Part shown: piece after piece, positions 42,691 to 51,028 of the stretch
Numbering within the stretch: position 1 is the stretch's first letter
Layout of the letters: every line of letters starts with the position of its first letter
DNA from: Rhodocyclaceae bacterium
Lineage (GTDB): Bacteria; Pseudomonadota; Gammaproteobacteria; Burkholderiales; Rhodocyclaceae
Reading direction: 5' to 3'
Assembly: GCA_016791105.1 (NCBI GenBank)
Contig: JAEUNM010000136.1
Location: 1 to 64,000, forward strand
DNA length: 64,000 nt
Notes under the pieces: model-generated
Databases searched by the model: none
What the model was told of the DNA's origin: nothing
Seen by the model: only the letters and a program-made list of their open reading frames with translations
Position numbers and translations under genes: made by a program

Positions 42691-44979
42691 TCACTGCCAG
42701 TTACCGATCAGCACGAAGGGCGCCCAATAAAACGGGTCGCGCAATTCGGCATCCGCCAACAGCGCCAATTGCGCCGCGCGCAGCGCTTCGGTCTTGGACA
42801 GACCTTGCTGCGCAATCCCTTCGTAAAAGCGTTTCATGAGCGCTTTGGCGGCATTGTCCTCGACCGGCCACAGGGTGCCGACCACGCTGCGGGCACGTGC
42901 CTTGATCGCCGCGCCGGAAATGCCCAGCGGTGCGCGCTCATTGCCTTCGGCCGTTTCGCAGGCCGACAGGGTGAGTAGTTCTATGGGCGCCTGCTGGAAT
43001 TTTTCCGCCTGCAACATGGCCTGCAAATCATTCACCTTGAGCAGGTCGTCGTAAGTCATGATGAAACTGGTTTCCGCGCTGCCGCCGAAAATTCCGTGCG
43101 AGGCGATATGTACGATACGAAATTCGCCGGTTTCGGCTTCGTCGCGGAATTGCCCCAAGGTGAACTGGGCGTCCAGCAAAGTGCGCCCCTGCAATATGCC
43201 GGACAGGGCCTGTACTTCTTCGCGCACACCGGGCAGGGCCAGGCGCGCGCGCAAATCTTCCATCTGGCGCAGTTTGTCACCCGCACTGAGGCCGCGCACC
43301 GCGCGCATTGGGCGTTTTGCGGCCAGCCCGCGCGAGGGCGGCGCCGTGTCGACGTCTCCCAGCACCTGCCCGGCCAGGGTGGCGTCGAGCTTCCCCACCA
43401 CCGGCCCCGGTTCAGCCATGCCCAGCACCAGGGCGCGCTTGTCGCGCGCGGCCGGATTGCCCACATTGGTGAGGCTGAGCCCGGTGACCAGCGATACCGC
43501 GTAGCGCTCCACCGCAAAGCGCCGGCCGTCGTGCAGCGCGCCCAGGGGCACCAGACGCAGCGCGCCATCCGGCACCACCACCAGCGAGCGGATATGCTGG
43601 GCTTGCAAATCCTTTTCTATCGGCGCCAGCAGCCAGCCATCGAGTTCGCGCGCGCGGCTCATGTATTCCGGCAGGCCGTTGCGCAAGGCCTGGGCAAATT
43701 CGACAGCCACCTTGCGCACCTTGGCGGCATCGACGCCAACGCTACGCAGCTCGATACCGGCGGGCGTTTTCAATAGCAATTCCAGGCGGCCGGCGAACAT
43801 GAGCGGATACAGCACGGCGGTATCCGCCGGCAGGCCGTGCGCACCGGCGCCCTGTATGGCTTCGACGGAACAGCGGTCGCCCAGAAAATCCTGCAATTCG
43901 CTCTGGCGCGTCAATTCCACCGCCTCGACCGCGCGCGCGAGGCGCGCCTGCCGCGCGGTGGCCGGCAAGCCATCCAGCCGGCGCAACAGCAGATCGGCAT
44001 AGCCCATATATAGGGGCTCCAGCGTGGCGCTGAATGAAGAACGGCCGTCCTCATATTCGATAGGAAGGTCCTGGCGCACGCTTTCGACCAGATTTACAGC
44101 GCGCATATAGGCCGCCAGGGCTGCGTCTGCGTCGCCCGCGGCGGCGGCCAGGCGCGCCTCGCGCCATTCCAGCGCAATGCGCAAATCCGCCACCGCCACG
44201 CCCTGGGCCGTATCGGCACGGCGTTTGCCTTGTCGCGTCAGGGTGAGCGCGTCGGCGGCGCGGCCCTGGTCTTCGTAAATTTGCGCCAGCAAATCCAGCG
44301 CTTCGATTTCGCCGCGCGCATCGCCCGCTTCGGCCGCCAGACGGCGCGCGCTGTCGGCATGGCGCCAGGCCAGTTGCAGCGCCGGCTTGCCGCCGGCTTG
44401 GGCCATATTCCTGGCCTGTTCGCCCAGATTGAGTTCTGCGCGCAGCCAGCGCGCCGGCTCGCCGGCATTTGCGATGCGCTGCGACACCGCCTGCAGCGCG
44501 GCAAGCCGCTCCGCCGCCGGCGCCAGCCGCGCCAGATTGAGCGCCGCGTTGATGGCGATTTCCGCCGCATCGGGCGCCAGCGCCAGGGCCTCGCGATAGC
44601 GCGACTCGGCCAGCCGCGCGTCGCGCTGCATGAGCGCCAGATTGCCAAGGTAGAGCGCATAACGTGCGCGCGCCACACCGGCATGGGCGGCCAGCGCACG
44701 TTCCAGCATGCCGTGCGCGGCCGCGAAATCGTGCGCCTGCAATGCCGTAATGCCCAGTTCGCCTTCGGCGCGGGCGCGCGCCGCGTCCGTCGGTGCCGCG
44801 GCGAGCAAGGCCTGAAGCTGCTCGCTTGCCTGCCGCAACTGCCCCTGTTCGCGGGCGCGAACTGCAGCGCTCAAGGACTGGTCCCAGGCCGCGTCGTCCG
44901 CTGCTGCTGCGCTGCTCGCGCACAAAATTGCGATCACCGCGAGCATCGATTGCAGCAGCCGTTTTCCTGCGCGTCGCAT
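42691..44979 (-). CDS. Secreted TPR-CHAT caspase-like protease
   Basis: The 762-aa protein has a signal peptide (residues 1-27), then Ala-rich TPR-like helices to about residue 330 (WDQSLSAAVRAREQGQ, AESRYREALALAPDAAEIAI), and a CHAT domain from about 430. The catalytic dyad is His628 in VHIASHGIFGG and Cys674 in LLTLSACETAEGNERAPLG, followed by GTLWPVEDNAAKALMKRFYE. CHAT proteins are clan CD cysteine proteases; known ones act in cell death or phage defence or process partner proteins. ATG 44979 follows AAGGA; the frame extends to 45096 without a signal. Being periplasmic and immediately before tpsA and tpsB, it probably acts on or beside the exported TpsA. Confidence 0.9.
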   Translation of the reverse strand: MRRAGKRLLQSMLAVIAILCASSAAAADDAAWDQSLSAAVRAREQGQLRQASEQLQALLAAAPTDAARARAEGELGITALQAHDFAAAHGMLERALAAHAGVARARYALYLGNLALMQRDARLAESRYREALALAPDAAEIAINAALNLARLAPAAERLAALQAVSQRIANAGEPARWLRAELNLGEQARNMAQAGGKPALQLAWRHADSARRLAAEAGDARGEIEALDLLAQIYEDQGRAADALTLTRQGKRRADTAQGVAVADLRIALEWREARLAAAAGDADAALAAYMRAVNLVESVRQDLPIEYEDGRSSFSATLEPLYMGYADLLLRRLDGLPATARQARLARAVEAVELTRQSELQDFLGDRCSVEAIQGAGAHGLPADTAVLYPLMFAGRLELLLKTPAGIELRSVGVDAAKVRKVAVEFAQALRNGLPEYMSRARELDGWLLAPIEKDLQAQHIRSLVVVPDGALRLVPLGALHDGRRFAVERYAVSLVTGLSLTNVGNPAARDKRALVLGMAEPGPVVGKLDATLAGQVLGDVDTAPPSRGLAAKRPMRAVRGLSAGDKLRQMEDLRARLALPGVREEVQALSGILQGRTLLDAQFTLGQFRDEAETGEFRIVHIASHGIFGGSAETSFIMTYDDLLKVNDLQAMLQAEKFQQAPIELLTLSACETAEGNERAPLGISGAAIKARARSVVGTLWPVEDNAAKALMKRFYEGIAQQGLSKTEALRAAQLALLADAELRDPFYWAPFVLIGNWQ

Positions 44980-45319
44980 CACGCTATTCCTTTGCGAAAT
45001 TGCCGGGCATGTCAGGCGTCGTCGGGCCCGCCGCCTCGATGCATCAAGCATAGATAGCACGAAAATCACGGCTGCATCAAGTTCGCTCGCCCCCATCGCT
45101 CAGTTGCCGGCTGACGCATTGTGGCCCGGGCGGGTCGTTACGGCTACCGTAATTTTCCCGCACGACGGGAAAAACTGATATATCAAAAAACCGTGCCGGG
45201 GCGCGCTGACAGGTCGCCTCACGAGCATCGAGTGCATCGGTGCTGCCGGTTTCCCGACGCGTGCGCAATTTCGAGTACCGGCGTATTCATGCACAGCGGG
45301 CGCAGATCGAGGATGCAAT
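44980..45319. other. Divergent intergenic region CHAT / DUF262 gene
   Basis: 340 bp separating two divergently transcribed units. It holds the three-palindrome cluster at 45138-45185. For the CHAT operon only weak sigma-70 candidates are visible; for the DUF262 gene the GAGGA before ATG 45320 is the clear translation signal. Confidence 0.5.
45138..45185. repeat. Three back-to-back palindromes
   Basis: TTACGG-CTA-CCGTAA (45138-45152), TTTTCCCG-CACGA-CGGGAAAA (45153-45173) and TGATATATCA (45176-45185) follow one another with 0 and 2 bp between them. The second could act as a bidirectional terminator, since its arms are flanked by T and A runs. The first and third look like operators. The cluster lies between two divergent gene units. 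Confidence 0.7.
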
Positions 45320-47035
45320 ATGGCCGCCACCAATTTCAAGACCGAGAACAATACCTTCCGGAAGTTGATCGGAAACGGGCTTACCTACCAGATTCCCCGT
45401 TTTCAGCGCGATTACAGCTGGAACAGCGAAGAGTGGGAAGATCTTTGGACGGATCTGCAGGACAGCTTGAAAGTAGGCGGAGAACCCGCGCATTACATGG
45501 GCTACCTGGTGCTTCAATCCGCTGACGACAAGACCTTCGACGTGATCGACGGCCAGCAACGGCTCACCACCATCAGCATCATCGTTCTGGCTGTTCTGAA
45601 AAATCTGCAGCGGCTTATCAAGGACGGCACAGAGGCGCAGGCAAATCAGCGCCGCATGGATCAGATTCAGCAAACCTATGTGGGCTATCTGGACCCGGTT
45701 ACGCTGCTGGCACGCCCTAAACTCACTTTGAATCGCAACAACAACAATTACTTCCAGAACTATCTGGTACCACTAGGCCATCTGCCGCAGCGCGGATTGC
45801 GCGCCTCGGAACATTTGCTGCGCAAGGCCTTCGAGTGGTTCGACAAACAGGTGGCGGCCCATCTGAAGGCATCCAGCGGTGACGCCGGGATGCGCCTTGC
45901 CCAGTTGGTTGAAAATCTGAGTGACCGCCTGTTTTTTACCGTCATTACCGTTACCGACGAATTGAACGCCTACAAGGTGTTCGAAACGCTGAATGCCCGC
46001 GGCGTTCGCCTGTCCGCCACCGATCTGCTGAAGAACTATCTGTTCTCGGTGCTGGACCGGGGCGGAGATTGCGAACACGAGCTGCGCGGTCTGGAAGAAC
46101 GCTGGGAGGCAATCGTCGGCCGCCTGCAGGCCGAAAATTTCCCGGACTTTCTGCGTGTGCACTGGAACAGCCGGCGTGCCTTCGCGCGCCAGTCGGATCT
46201 GTTCAAAATCATCAGCCGCCAGGTCGGCACACGCGAAACCGTGTTCCAGTTGCTGCGCGACATGGAAGAAGATCTGGATACCTACCTGGCATTGTCATCA
46301 CCGGAAGCGTCCGACTGGACACCGGATGACAAACATCACGCCGGGGTATTGAAAACGTTCCGGGTGCGCCAACCTTTCGCCCTGCTGCTGGCCGCAAAGC
46401 GGCGTTTTCCAGCCGCGGATTTCACCGGCCTGTTACGTGCCACGGTGGTCATTTCGCTGCGATTCAACGTAATCTGCAACTACAGCACCGCCGAGCAGGA
46501 ACGCACCTACAACGCGGTGGCGGAGCGGATCGCGCACGCGGAACTATCCTCGCTGGCAGCGGCATTGCCCGCGATGCGCAACGTCTATCCTGACGACGCA
46601 GCGTTTGCGGCCGCCTTCACGGACAAGGTGATACGCACGACCGATACGCGCAACAATCGGGTAGTGCGCCTGATTTTGTGCGCGATCGAAAAACACCTGT
46701 CCAACAATGACTACAGCTTCAGCAGCGACAGTTTCGGGATCGAGCACGTGCTGCCGCAGAACGCACCGGATGGGTGGGGCGGGTTCAGCAATGACGAGGC
46801 GGATGCGCTCATCTACCGGCTCGGCAACATGAGCTTGCTGCAAACTGGCGCGAACCGCGACCTTGGGACACAGGCCTACGCGCAGCGGCGACCAGTTTAT
46901 GAGCAAAGCGGGTTTGCGATTACGCGCAAGCTGGCGGAAGACAACGCCGATTGGTCGCCGGAACGCATCGCTGCCAGGCAGAAATGGATGGCCGTTCAGG
47001 CCGCAGCAATCTGGCGCCTTGCCCAGCTGAGCTGA
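45320..47035 (+). CDS. DUF262/DUF1524 GmrSD-like nuclease
   Basis: The 571-aa single-chain protein has an N-terminal DUF262 domain, ParB-like (YQIPRFQRDYSWNSEEWEDL and FDVIDGQQRLTTISII), which in GmrS/BrxU-type enzymes uses nucleotides. Its C-terminal DUF1524 HNH-type nuclease has His in FGIEHVLPQNA and Asn in YRLGNMSLLQTGANRDLG. Such proteins are mostly type IV restriction enzymes that cut modified phage DNA. ATG 45320 follows GAGGA. It is divergent from the CHAT locus and near an AAA-DUF4276 pair, which fits a defence neighbourhood. Confidence 0.88.
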   Translation: MAATNFKTENNTFRKLIGNGLTYQIPRFQRDYSWNSEEWEDLWTDLQDSLKVGGEPAHYMGYLVLQSADDKTFDVIDGQQRLTTISIIVLAVLKNLQRLIKDGTEAQANQRRMDQIQQTYVGYLDPVTLLARPKLTLNRNNNNYFQNYLVPLGHLPQRGLRASEHLLRKAFEWFDKQVAAHLKASSGDAGMRLAQLVENLSDRLFFTVITVTDELNAYKVFETLNARGVRLSATDLLKNYLFSVLDRGGDCEHELRGLEERWEAIVGRLQAENFPDFLRVHWNSRRAFARQSDLFKIISRQVGTRETVFQLLRDMEEDLDTYLALSSPEASDWTPDDKHHAGVLKTFRVRQPFALLLAAKRRFPAADFTGLLRATVVISLRFNVICNYSTAEQERTYNAVAERIAHAELSSLAAALPAMRNVYPDDAAFAAAFTDKVIRTTDTRNNRVVRLILCAIEKHLSNNDYSFSSDSFGIEHVLPQNAPDGWGGFSNDEADALIYRLGNMSLLQTGANRDLGTQAYAQRRPVYEQSGFAITRKLAEDNADWSPERIAARQKWMAVQAAAIWRLAQLS

Positions 47036-47070
47036 GCGTACTCAAAGCGCTTGACGTACTGCCCACGCCG

Positions 47071-48351
47071 CTAACCGCTTTTGGGCGGCACACCCAGCGC
47101 CTCATACAAATTGCGCGTGTGGTCCTGCAATTTTCCCAGGCGGCGGCGGAAATGCAGCGCCACGCCGAATAGCGCCAGCGCCATGGCGGCCAGGGCGATG
47201 CGCGCGCCCCAATGTTCCGCCACGCTGCCTGCGATCAGGCCGCCTATCGCCGCGGTACCCAGCACGGAGGCCGGAAACAGGGCCATCACGCGGCCGCGCA
47301 GATGGTCCGGCACCACGGTCTGCAATATCGTGTTGGCCGAGGCATTGAGCGAAATTTGCGCATAGCCGGTAATGAACATGAGTAGCGCTGCCAGCCACAC
47401 TTCCTGCGTCGCGGCGAACCCCGCCAGAGCCAGCGCGGACAGCAGGCTGGCGCTGGCGGTTACGCCGGTCAGCCCGCGCACGCTGGCGCGCACCGCCAAT
47501 TGCAGGCCGGCGGCAAGTGCGCCGCAGCCCGCCGCACCCAGCAGCAGACCCAGCGTATCCGGTCCGCCACGGAATTGATCGCGCGCCAGCGCAGGCATGA
47601 GCGCCGCATAGGGCGCGGCGAGGAAATTGGTGACCGCCACCTGCGTGAGCAAGGCGCGCACGGTGTGGGTGTCGCGCACGTAACGCAGGCCGTCGCCGAA
47701 TGCGCCGCGCAGTGCGCCCGCGGCGGCCACGCGCGGCGCCAGCGACAGCTTCAGCAGCGCGGCGATCACGGCCAGAAAGGACAGCGCATTCATGGCGAAA
47801 CAGGTGGCTTCGGAAGTTGCCGCCAGCAGCACGCCGGCCACCGGCGGCCCGACGAAGCGGGCGGTATTGAAACTGAGGGTATTGAGCGCGATGGCATTGC
47901 TCAGGTCGGCGCGGTCCTCCACCAGTTGTCCGACCAGGGCATGGCGCAGAGGCGCATCCACGCTGTTCAATACGCCCAACACCAGGGCCGCGGGCGGCAA
48001 ATGCCAGGGCTCGATCCAGCCGAAGCTCGCCAGCACCGCCAGCACGGCGGCCTGTAACAGCATGAGCGATTGGGTAGTCAGCATGAGCTTGCGGCGGTCG
48101 GCGCGATCGATCAGCACGCCCGACAGCGGCCCCACCACAAGTTGCGGCGCCTGCGTCAAAAAGGCCACGGCGCCCAATAACAGCGGCGAGCCGGTAAGCC
48201 GGTAAGCCAGCCACCCCATCGCAACTTGCTGAATCCAGGTGCCCAATAGCGACACACACTGGCCGAAAAAATACAGGCGGAAATTGCGATGCCGCAAGGC
48301 GCGCCAGGGCATGGCGCGGGTTTGCGACGGGGGCGCGGCGGGCGCGTTCAT
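47071..48351 (-). CDS. MFS transporter (EntS-like MFS_3 family)
   Basis: The 426-aa inner-membrane protein with about 12 transmembrane helices carries typical starts (WRALRHRNFRLYFFGQCVSL), the loop motif GVLIDRADRRKLML and DHLRGRVMALFPASVLG. Relatives export siderophores or drugs. It is convergent with the DUF262 gene, 35 bp away, and interrupts the plus-strand defence-type genes. No substrate can be named. Confidence 0.88.
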   Translation of the reverse strand: MNAPAAPPSQTRAMPWRALRHRNFRLYFFGQCVSLLGTWIQQVAMGWLAYRLTGSPLLLGAVAFLTQAPQLVVGPLSGVLIDRADRRKLMLTTQSLMLLQAAVLAVLASFGWIEPWHLPPAALVLGVLNSVDAPLRHALVGQLVEDRADLSNAIALNTLSFNTARFVGPPVAGVLLAATSEATCFAMNALSFLAVIAALLKLSLAPRVAAAGALRGAFGDGLRYVRDTHTVRALLTQVAVTNFLAAPYAALMPALARDQFRGGPDTLGLLLGAAGCGALAAGLQLAVRASVRGLTGVTASASLLSALALAGFAATQEVWLAALLMFITGYAQISLNASANTILQTVVPDHLRGRVMALFPASVLGTAAIGGLIAGSVAEHWGARIALAAMALALFGVALHFRRRLGKLQDHTRNLYEALGVPPKSG

Positions 48352-48972
48352 GGGCGCTCCGGGGCGGAAGCGCTGCGCATGGGGCAAGCGCAAACAGTCG
48401 GTTCATGCATGGCGGAACATCACTAAGACCGGGCACCAGCACAGCCTCCGCCCCGGCGAGGCGGCAGGCGTGCCATGCCGCCATGATGCCGCATAAAACG
48501 CCGGACAATGCGCCGTAACCATGCCGTGACCGCCGCCTCGATGGCAGCGTTTCGCGCCCGGGAAAATTTGGAAAACCGGGTCCAACTGTTAGACTTTGAT
48601 CGCTCAGGCCGGATGCACCGCTGTCGCCGGGCAAGTGCGTGAATGCCGCTCACCCGATATGGGGCCGGACGGCGCCCGCTACGTGCAAGCGAGCACGCCG
48701 CTCAAGCACCACAAGAAAAAAGGGAACGCTTGCGTATGTCTGGAACTGCGCATCGCGCTGGCGGGTTGAGGGAAGCTCGCCCATGACGCCTAAGCCCGCG
48801 GCAGGGCTGCGTATCGACCACAAGCGGAAGCAGGTCGCCCGGGGCAGCCCGAAAATGAAACAACACGCCTGGCTTCGACCGCCGCCGCGGGTGCGCAAAA
48901 ATACCTCAAAATCGAAATTGGGCTGCCGCCGGGCGGCCGCGTGGGCGCCGCACACAAATTGAGGCTCGAGCC
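48352..48972. other. Intergenic region before the AAA ATPase gene
   Basis: 621 bp without a convincing gene. A possible plus-strand promoter (TTGGAA, 16-bp spacer, TAGACT) lies near 48569-48596, far from the next start codon. No repeat, RNA gene or attachment site was recognised. Confidence 0.4.
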
Positions 48973-50166
48973 ATGAAAATCGAATCCATCCGTCTGAAAA
49001 ACTACAAGGCGTTCCGCGATGTACACCTGAAGGACATTCCTCTTTTTCTGGTGGTCGTAGGCGCCAACGGCTCGGGCAAAACCACACTGTTCGACGTGTT
49101 CGGCTTTTTGCACGATTGCCTCAAGGGCAATGTCCGTCAGGCGCTGGACAAGCGCGGCCGCTTCGCCGAGGTGCTGAGCCGCGGCTGCAATCCGCAGCAG
49201 GACTCGATACTCATAGAACTGCAGTACCGCATGGAAATTACCGGCGTGGAGCGTCTGGTGACCTATTCGCTGGAAATCGGCGAGCAGAAAGGATCTCCGG
49301 TCGTGCTGAAGGAATTGCTCCGTTACAAACGTGGGCGTTACGGCAGCCCATTTCATTTTCTGAGTTTTGAAAAGGGTGAGGGTTACGCCGTCACCAATGA
49401 GGAAGAATTCAACAAGCCCGACGAGGAACTTGATCGGGAAACACAGAAAGTCGCGCCGGATACGCTGGCGATAAAAGGCCTGGGACAGTTCGAGCGCTTC
49501 AAGGCAGCCAGCGCTTTCCGCAGCTTGATCGAAAACTGGCATGTTTCGGATTTCCACATCAGCGCAGCGCGGGGTAGGAAAGAGGCGGCAGGTGAAACCG
49601 AACATCTGTCTCAGTCGGGCGACAACCTGCCGCTCGTCGCGCGCTATCTGCACGAGCAGCACAACGAAATTTTCGCGAACATCCTGAGCACCATGGCCCG
49701 GCGGGTGCCCGGCGTGTCGTCCGTGGAGCCCAAACTGATGGACGACGGCTACCTCACGCTGCGCTTTCAGGATGGCTCGTTCAAAACCCCCTTCCTGGAC
49801 CGCTACGTGTCCGACGGCACGATCAAAATGTTCGCCTATCTGGTGTTGTTGCACGCCCCCAATCCGCATCCGCTGCTGTGCGTGGAAGAGCCGGAAAACC
49901 AGCTTTATCCGCAACTGATGGCTGAACTGGCCGAGGAATTCCGCCGCTACGCCTACCGCGGCGGTCAGGTATTCGTGACCACGCATTCGCCGGATTTTCT
50001 GAATGCGCTGCAACTGGATGAGGTGTGCTGGCTGGTCAAGACTCAGGGTTGCACCGTCATGCAGCGTGCCCGGGACAACGCCCAGATCGCGGCTTATATG
50101 GCAGCCGGCGATCAACTTGGCTATCTGTGGAAACAGGGGTTTTTCGACGGCGCCGACCCGCTATGA
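48973..50166 (+). CDS. AAA15/AAA21-family ABC-type ATPase
   Basis: The 397-aa SMC/Rad50-like ATPase has Walker A GANGSGKTTLFD near residue 35, a signature-like segment VSDGTIKMFAYLVL, Walker B LLCVEEPENQLYPQLM and the switch His in VTTHSPDFLNAL. It is similar in design to the ATPases of OLD, PARIS (AriA) and other two-gene defence systems. GAGG lies 7 nt before ATG 48973. The stop overlaps the DUF4276 start as ATGA (50163-50166), so the two act together. Confidence 0.88.
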   Translation: MKIESIRLKNYKAFRDVHLKDIPLFLVVVGANGSGKTTLFDVFGFLHDCLKGNVRQALDKRGRFAEVLSRGCNPQQDSILIELQYRMEITGVERLVTYSLEIGEQKGSPVVLKELLRYKRGRYGSPFHFLSFEKGEGYAVTNEEEFNKPDEELDRETQKVAPDTLAIKGLGQFERFKAASAFRSLIENWHVSDFHISAARGRKEAAGETEHLSQSGDNLPLVARYLHEQHNEIFANILSTMARRVPGVSSVEPKLMDDGYLTLRFQDGSFKTPFLDRYVSDGTIKMFAYLVLLHAPNPHPLLCVEEPENQLYPQLMAELAEEFRRYAYRGGQVFVTTHSPDFLNALQLDEVCWLVKTQGCTVMQRARDNAQIAAYMAAGDQLGYLWKQGFFDGADPL

Positions 50167-50745
50167 GGGAACAGGTGTTTCTGCTCGAAGAACCGTCGGC
50201 GAAAGCAATGCTGGAATCGCTGCTGCCGCGCCTGCTGGACGATGCGATCCGGTTTCGCTGCATCCATTTCGAGGGCAAACAAGACCTTGAAAAACAGCTG
50301 GTACGCAAAATTCGCGCGTATCAGAACCAGCAGGCGCGCTTCATCGTGTTGCGCGATCAGGATAACAATCCGGATTGTCGGGCCGTCAAAAACCAGTTGC
50401 TCGAGCTGTGCGAACAATCCGGGAAGGGGGAACGATGCCTGATCCGTATCGCCTGCCGCGAACTGGAATCCTTCTATCTAGCCGATTTGCGTGCGGTGGA
50501 GCAGGCGCTGACGCTCAATGGCTTGTCCAGCCGACAAGGACGGAAAAAATTCAGGACGCCCGACAGCCTGGGCAGTCCAAGTCGGGAACTTAAAATTCTG
50601 ACGGAACATCGTTATGAAAAAAATTGGCAGCTCGCGCGCCATCGGCAAGCACCTGAATATCGAAAACACGCGCTCGCCCAGCTTCCGCAATCTGATTGCT
50701 GCGATTCGGCGCATGCAGTGCGAGCTACTCGCGACGCAAGTATGA
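50163..50745 (+). pseudogene. DUF4276 (TOPRIM-like) gene with +1 frameshift in an A7 tract
   Basis: Starting at ATG 50163, overlapping the ATPase stop, the frame encodes a DUF4276 protein: FLLEEPSAKAMLESLLPRLL with the conserved Glu, FIVLRDQDNNPDC with a DxD, and ACRELESFYLADL. At the A7 run 50617-50623 the annotated frame leaves the family sequence. Skipping one base restores it as YEKIGSSRAIGKHLNIEN, then SFRNLIAAIRRM, ending at TGA 50743-50745 (about 193 aa). Without a shift the frame runs to 50816 with unrelated sequence. Causes could be a sequencing error, a real disabling insertion or phase variation in the homopolymer. Confidence 0.8.
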
Positions 50746-50935
50746 ACAGTTCAGCCGCAGCCTGCGCGACAACGGTGCGGGCAGCGACGACGCCCTTGAA
50801 CAGATCATTTATCTGATGTTCCTGAATCCAGCGCACTCACTTGCGCGGCATCCGGCCATGAGGCCATTTTTTCAAACCCGGGCCAACAATTTGCGCCGCG
50901 CCGGTACAGGCCGCATTTACAGCGGCGTGCGGTGA
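50696..50935 (+). CDS. Uncertain short reading frame after DUF4276 gene
   Basis: A frame of about 79 codons in the third phase contains protein-like sequence, for example KYEQFSRSLRDNGAGSDDAL and EQIIYLMFLNPAHSLARHPA. It has no ribosome site and overlaps the end of the DUF4276 gene. It may be the tail of a third broken gene or chance. No family is recognised. Confidence 0.25.
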   Translation: MLRFGACSASYSRRKYEQFSRSLRDNGAGSDDALEQIIYLMFLNPAHSLARHPAMRPFFQTRANNLRRAGTGRIYSGVR

Positions 50936-51000
50936 CGCGGCACCGGCCAAAATTTCTGCAGTAGCGGGTTCACCCTTAGCGCATTTACTCCGTTGTCTGC

Positions 51001-51017
51001 GTACGTTCTGCACGTAC
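51001..51017. promoter_or_regulatory. Inverted repeat GTACGT-N5-ACGTAC before DUF4124 gene
   Basis: A perfect 6-bp inverted repeat ends 11 bp before ATG 51029 and so overlaps the ribosome binding region. Flanking bases extend it imperfectly (TGCGTACGT with ACGTACTACGCA). It could be an operator or an RNA hairpin hiding the start. Confidence 0.4.
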
Positions 51018-51028
51018 TACGCACAACC

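Noticed and set aside
50163..50816. Unshifted DUF4276 frame as the true protein
   Set aside because: After the A7 tract the frame loses family sequence and becomes Ala/Thr/Ser-rich, while the +1 frame restores conserved C-terminal residues.
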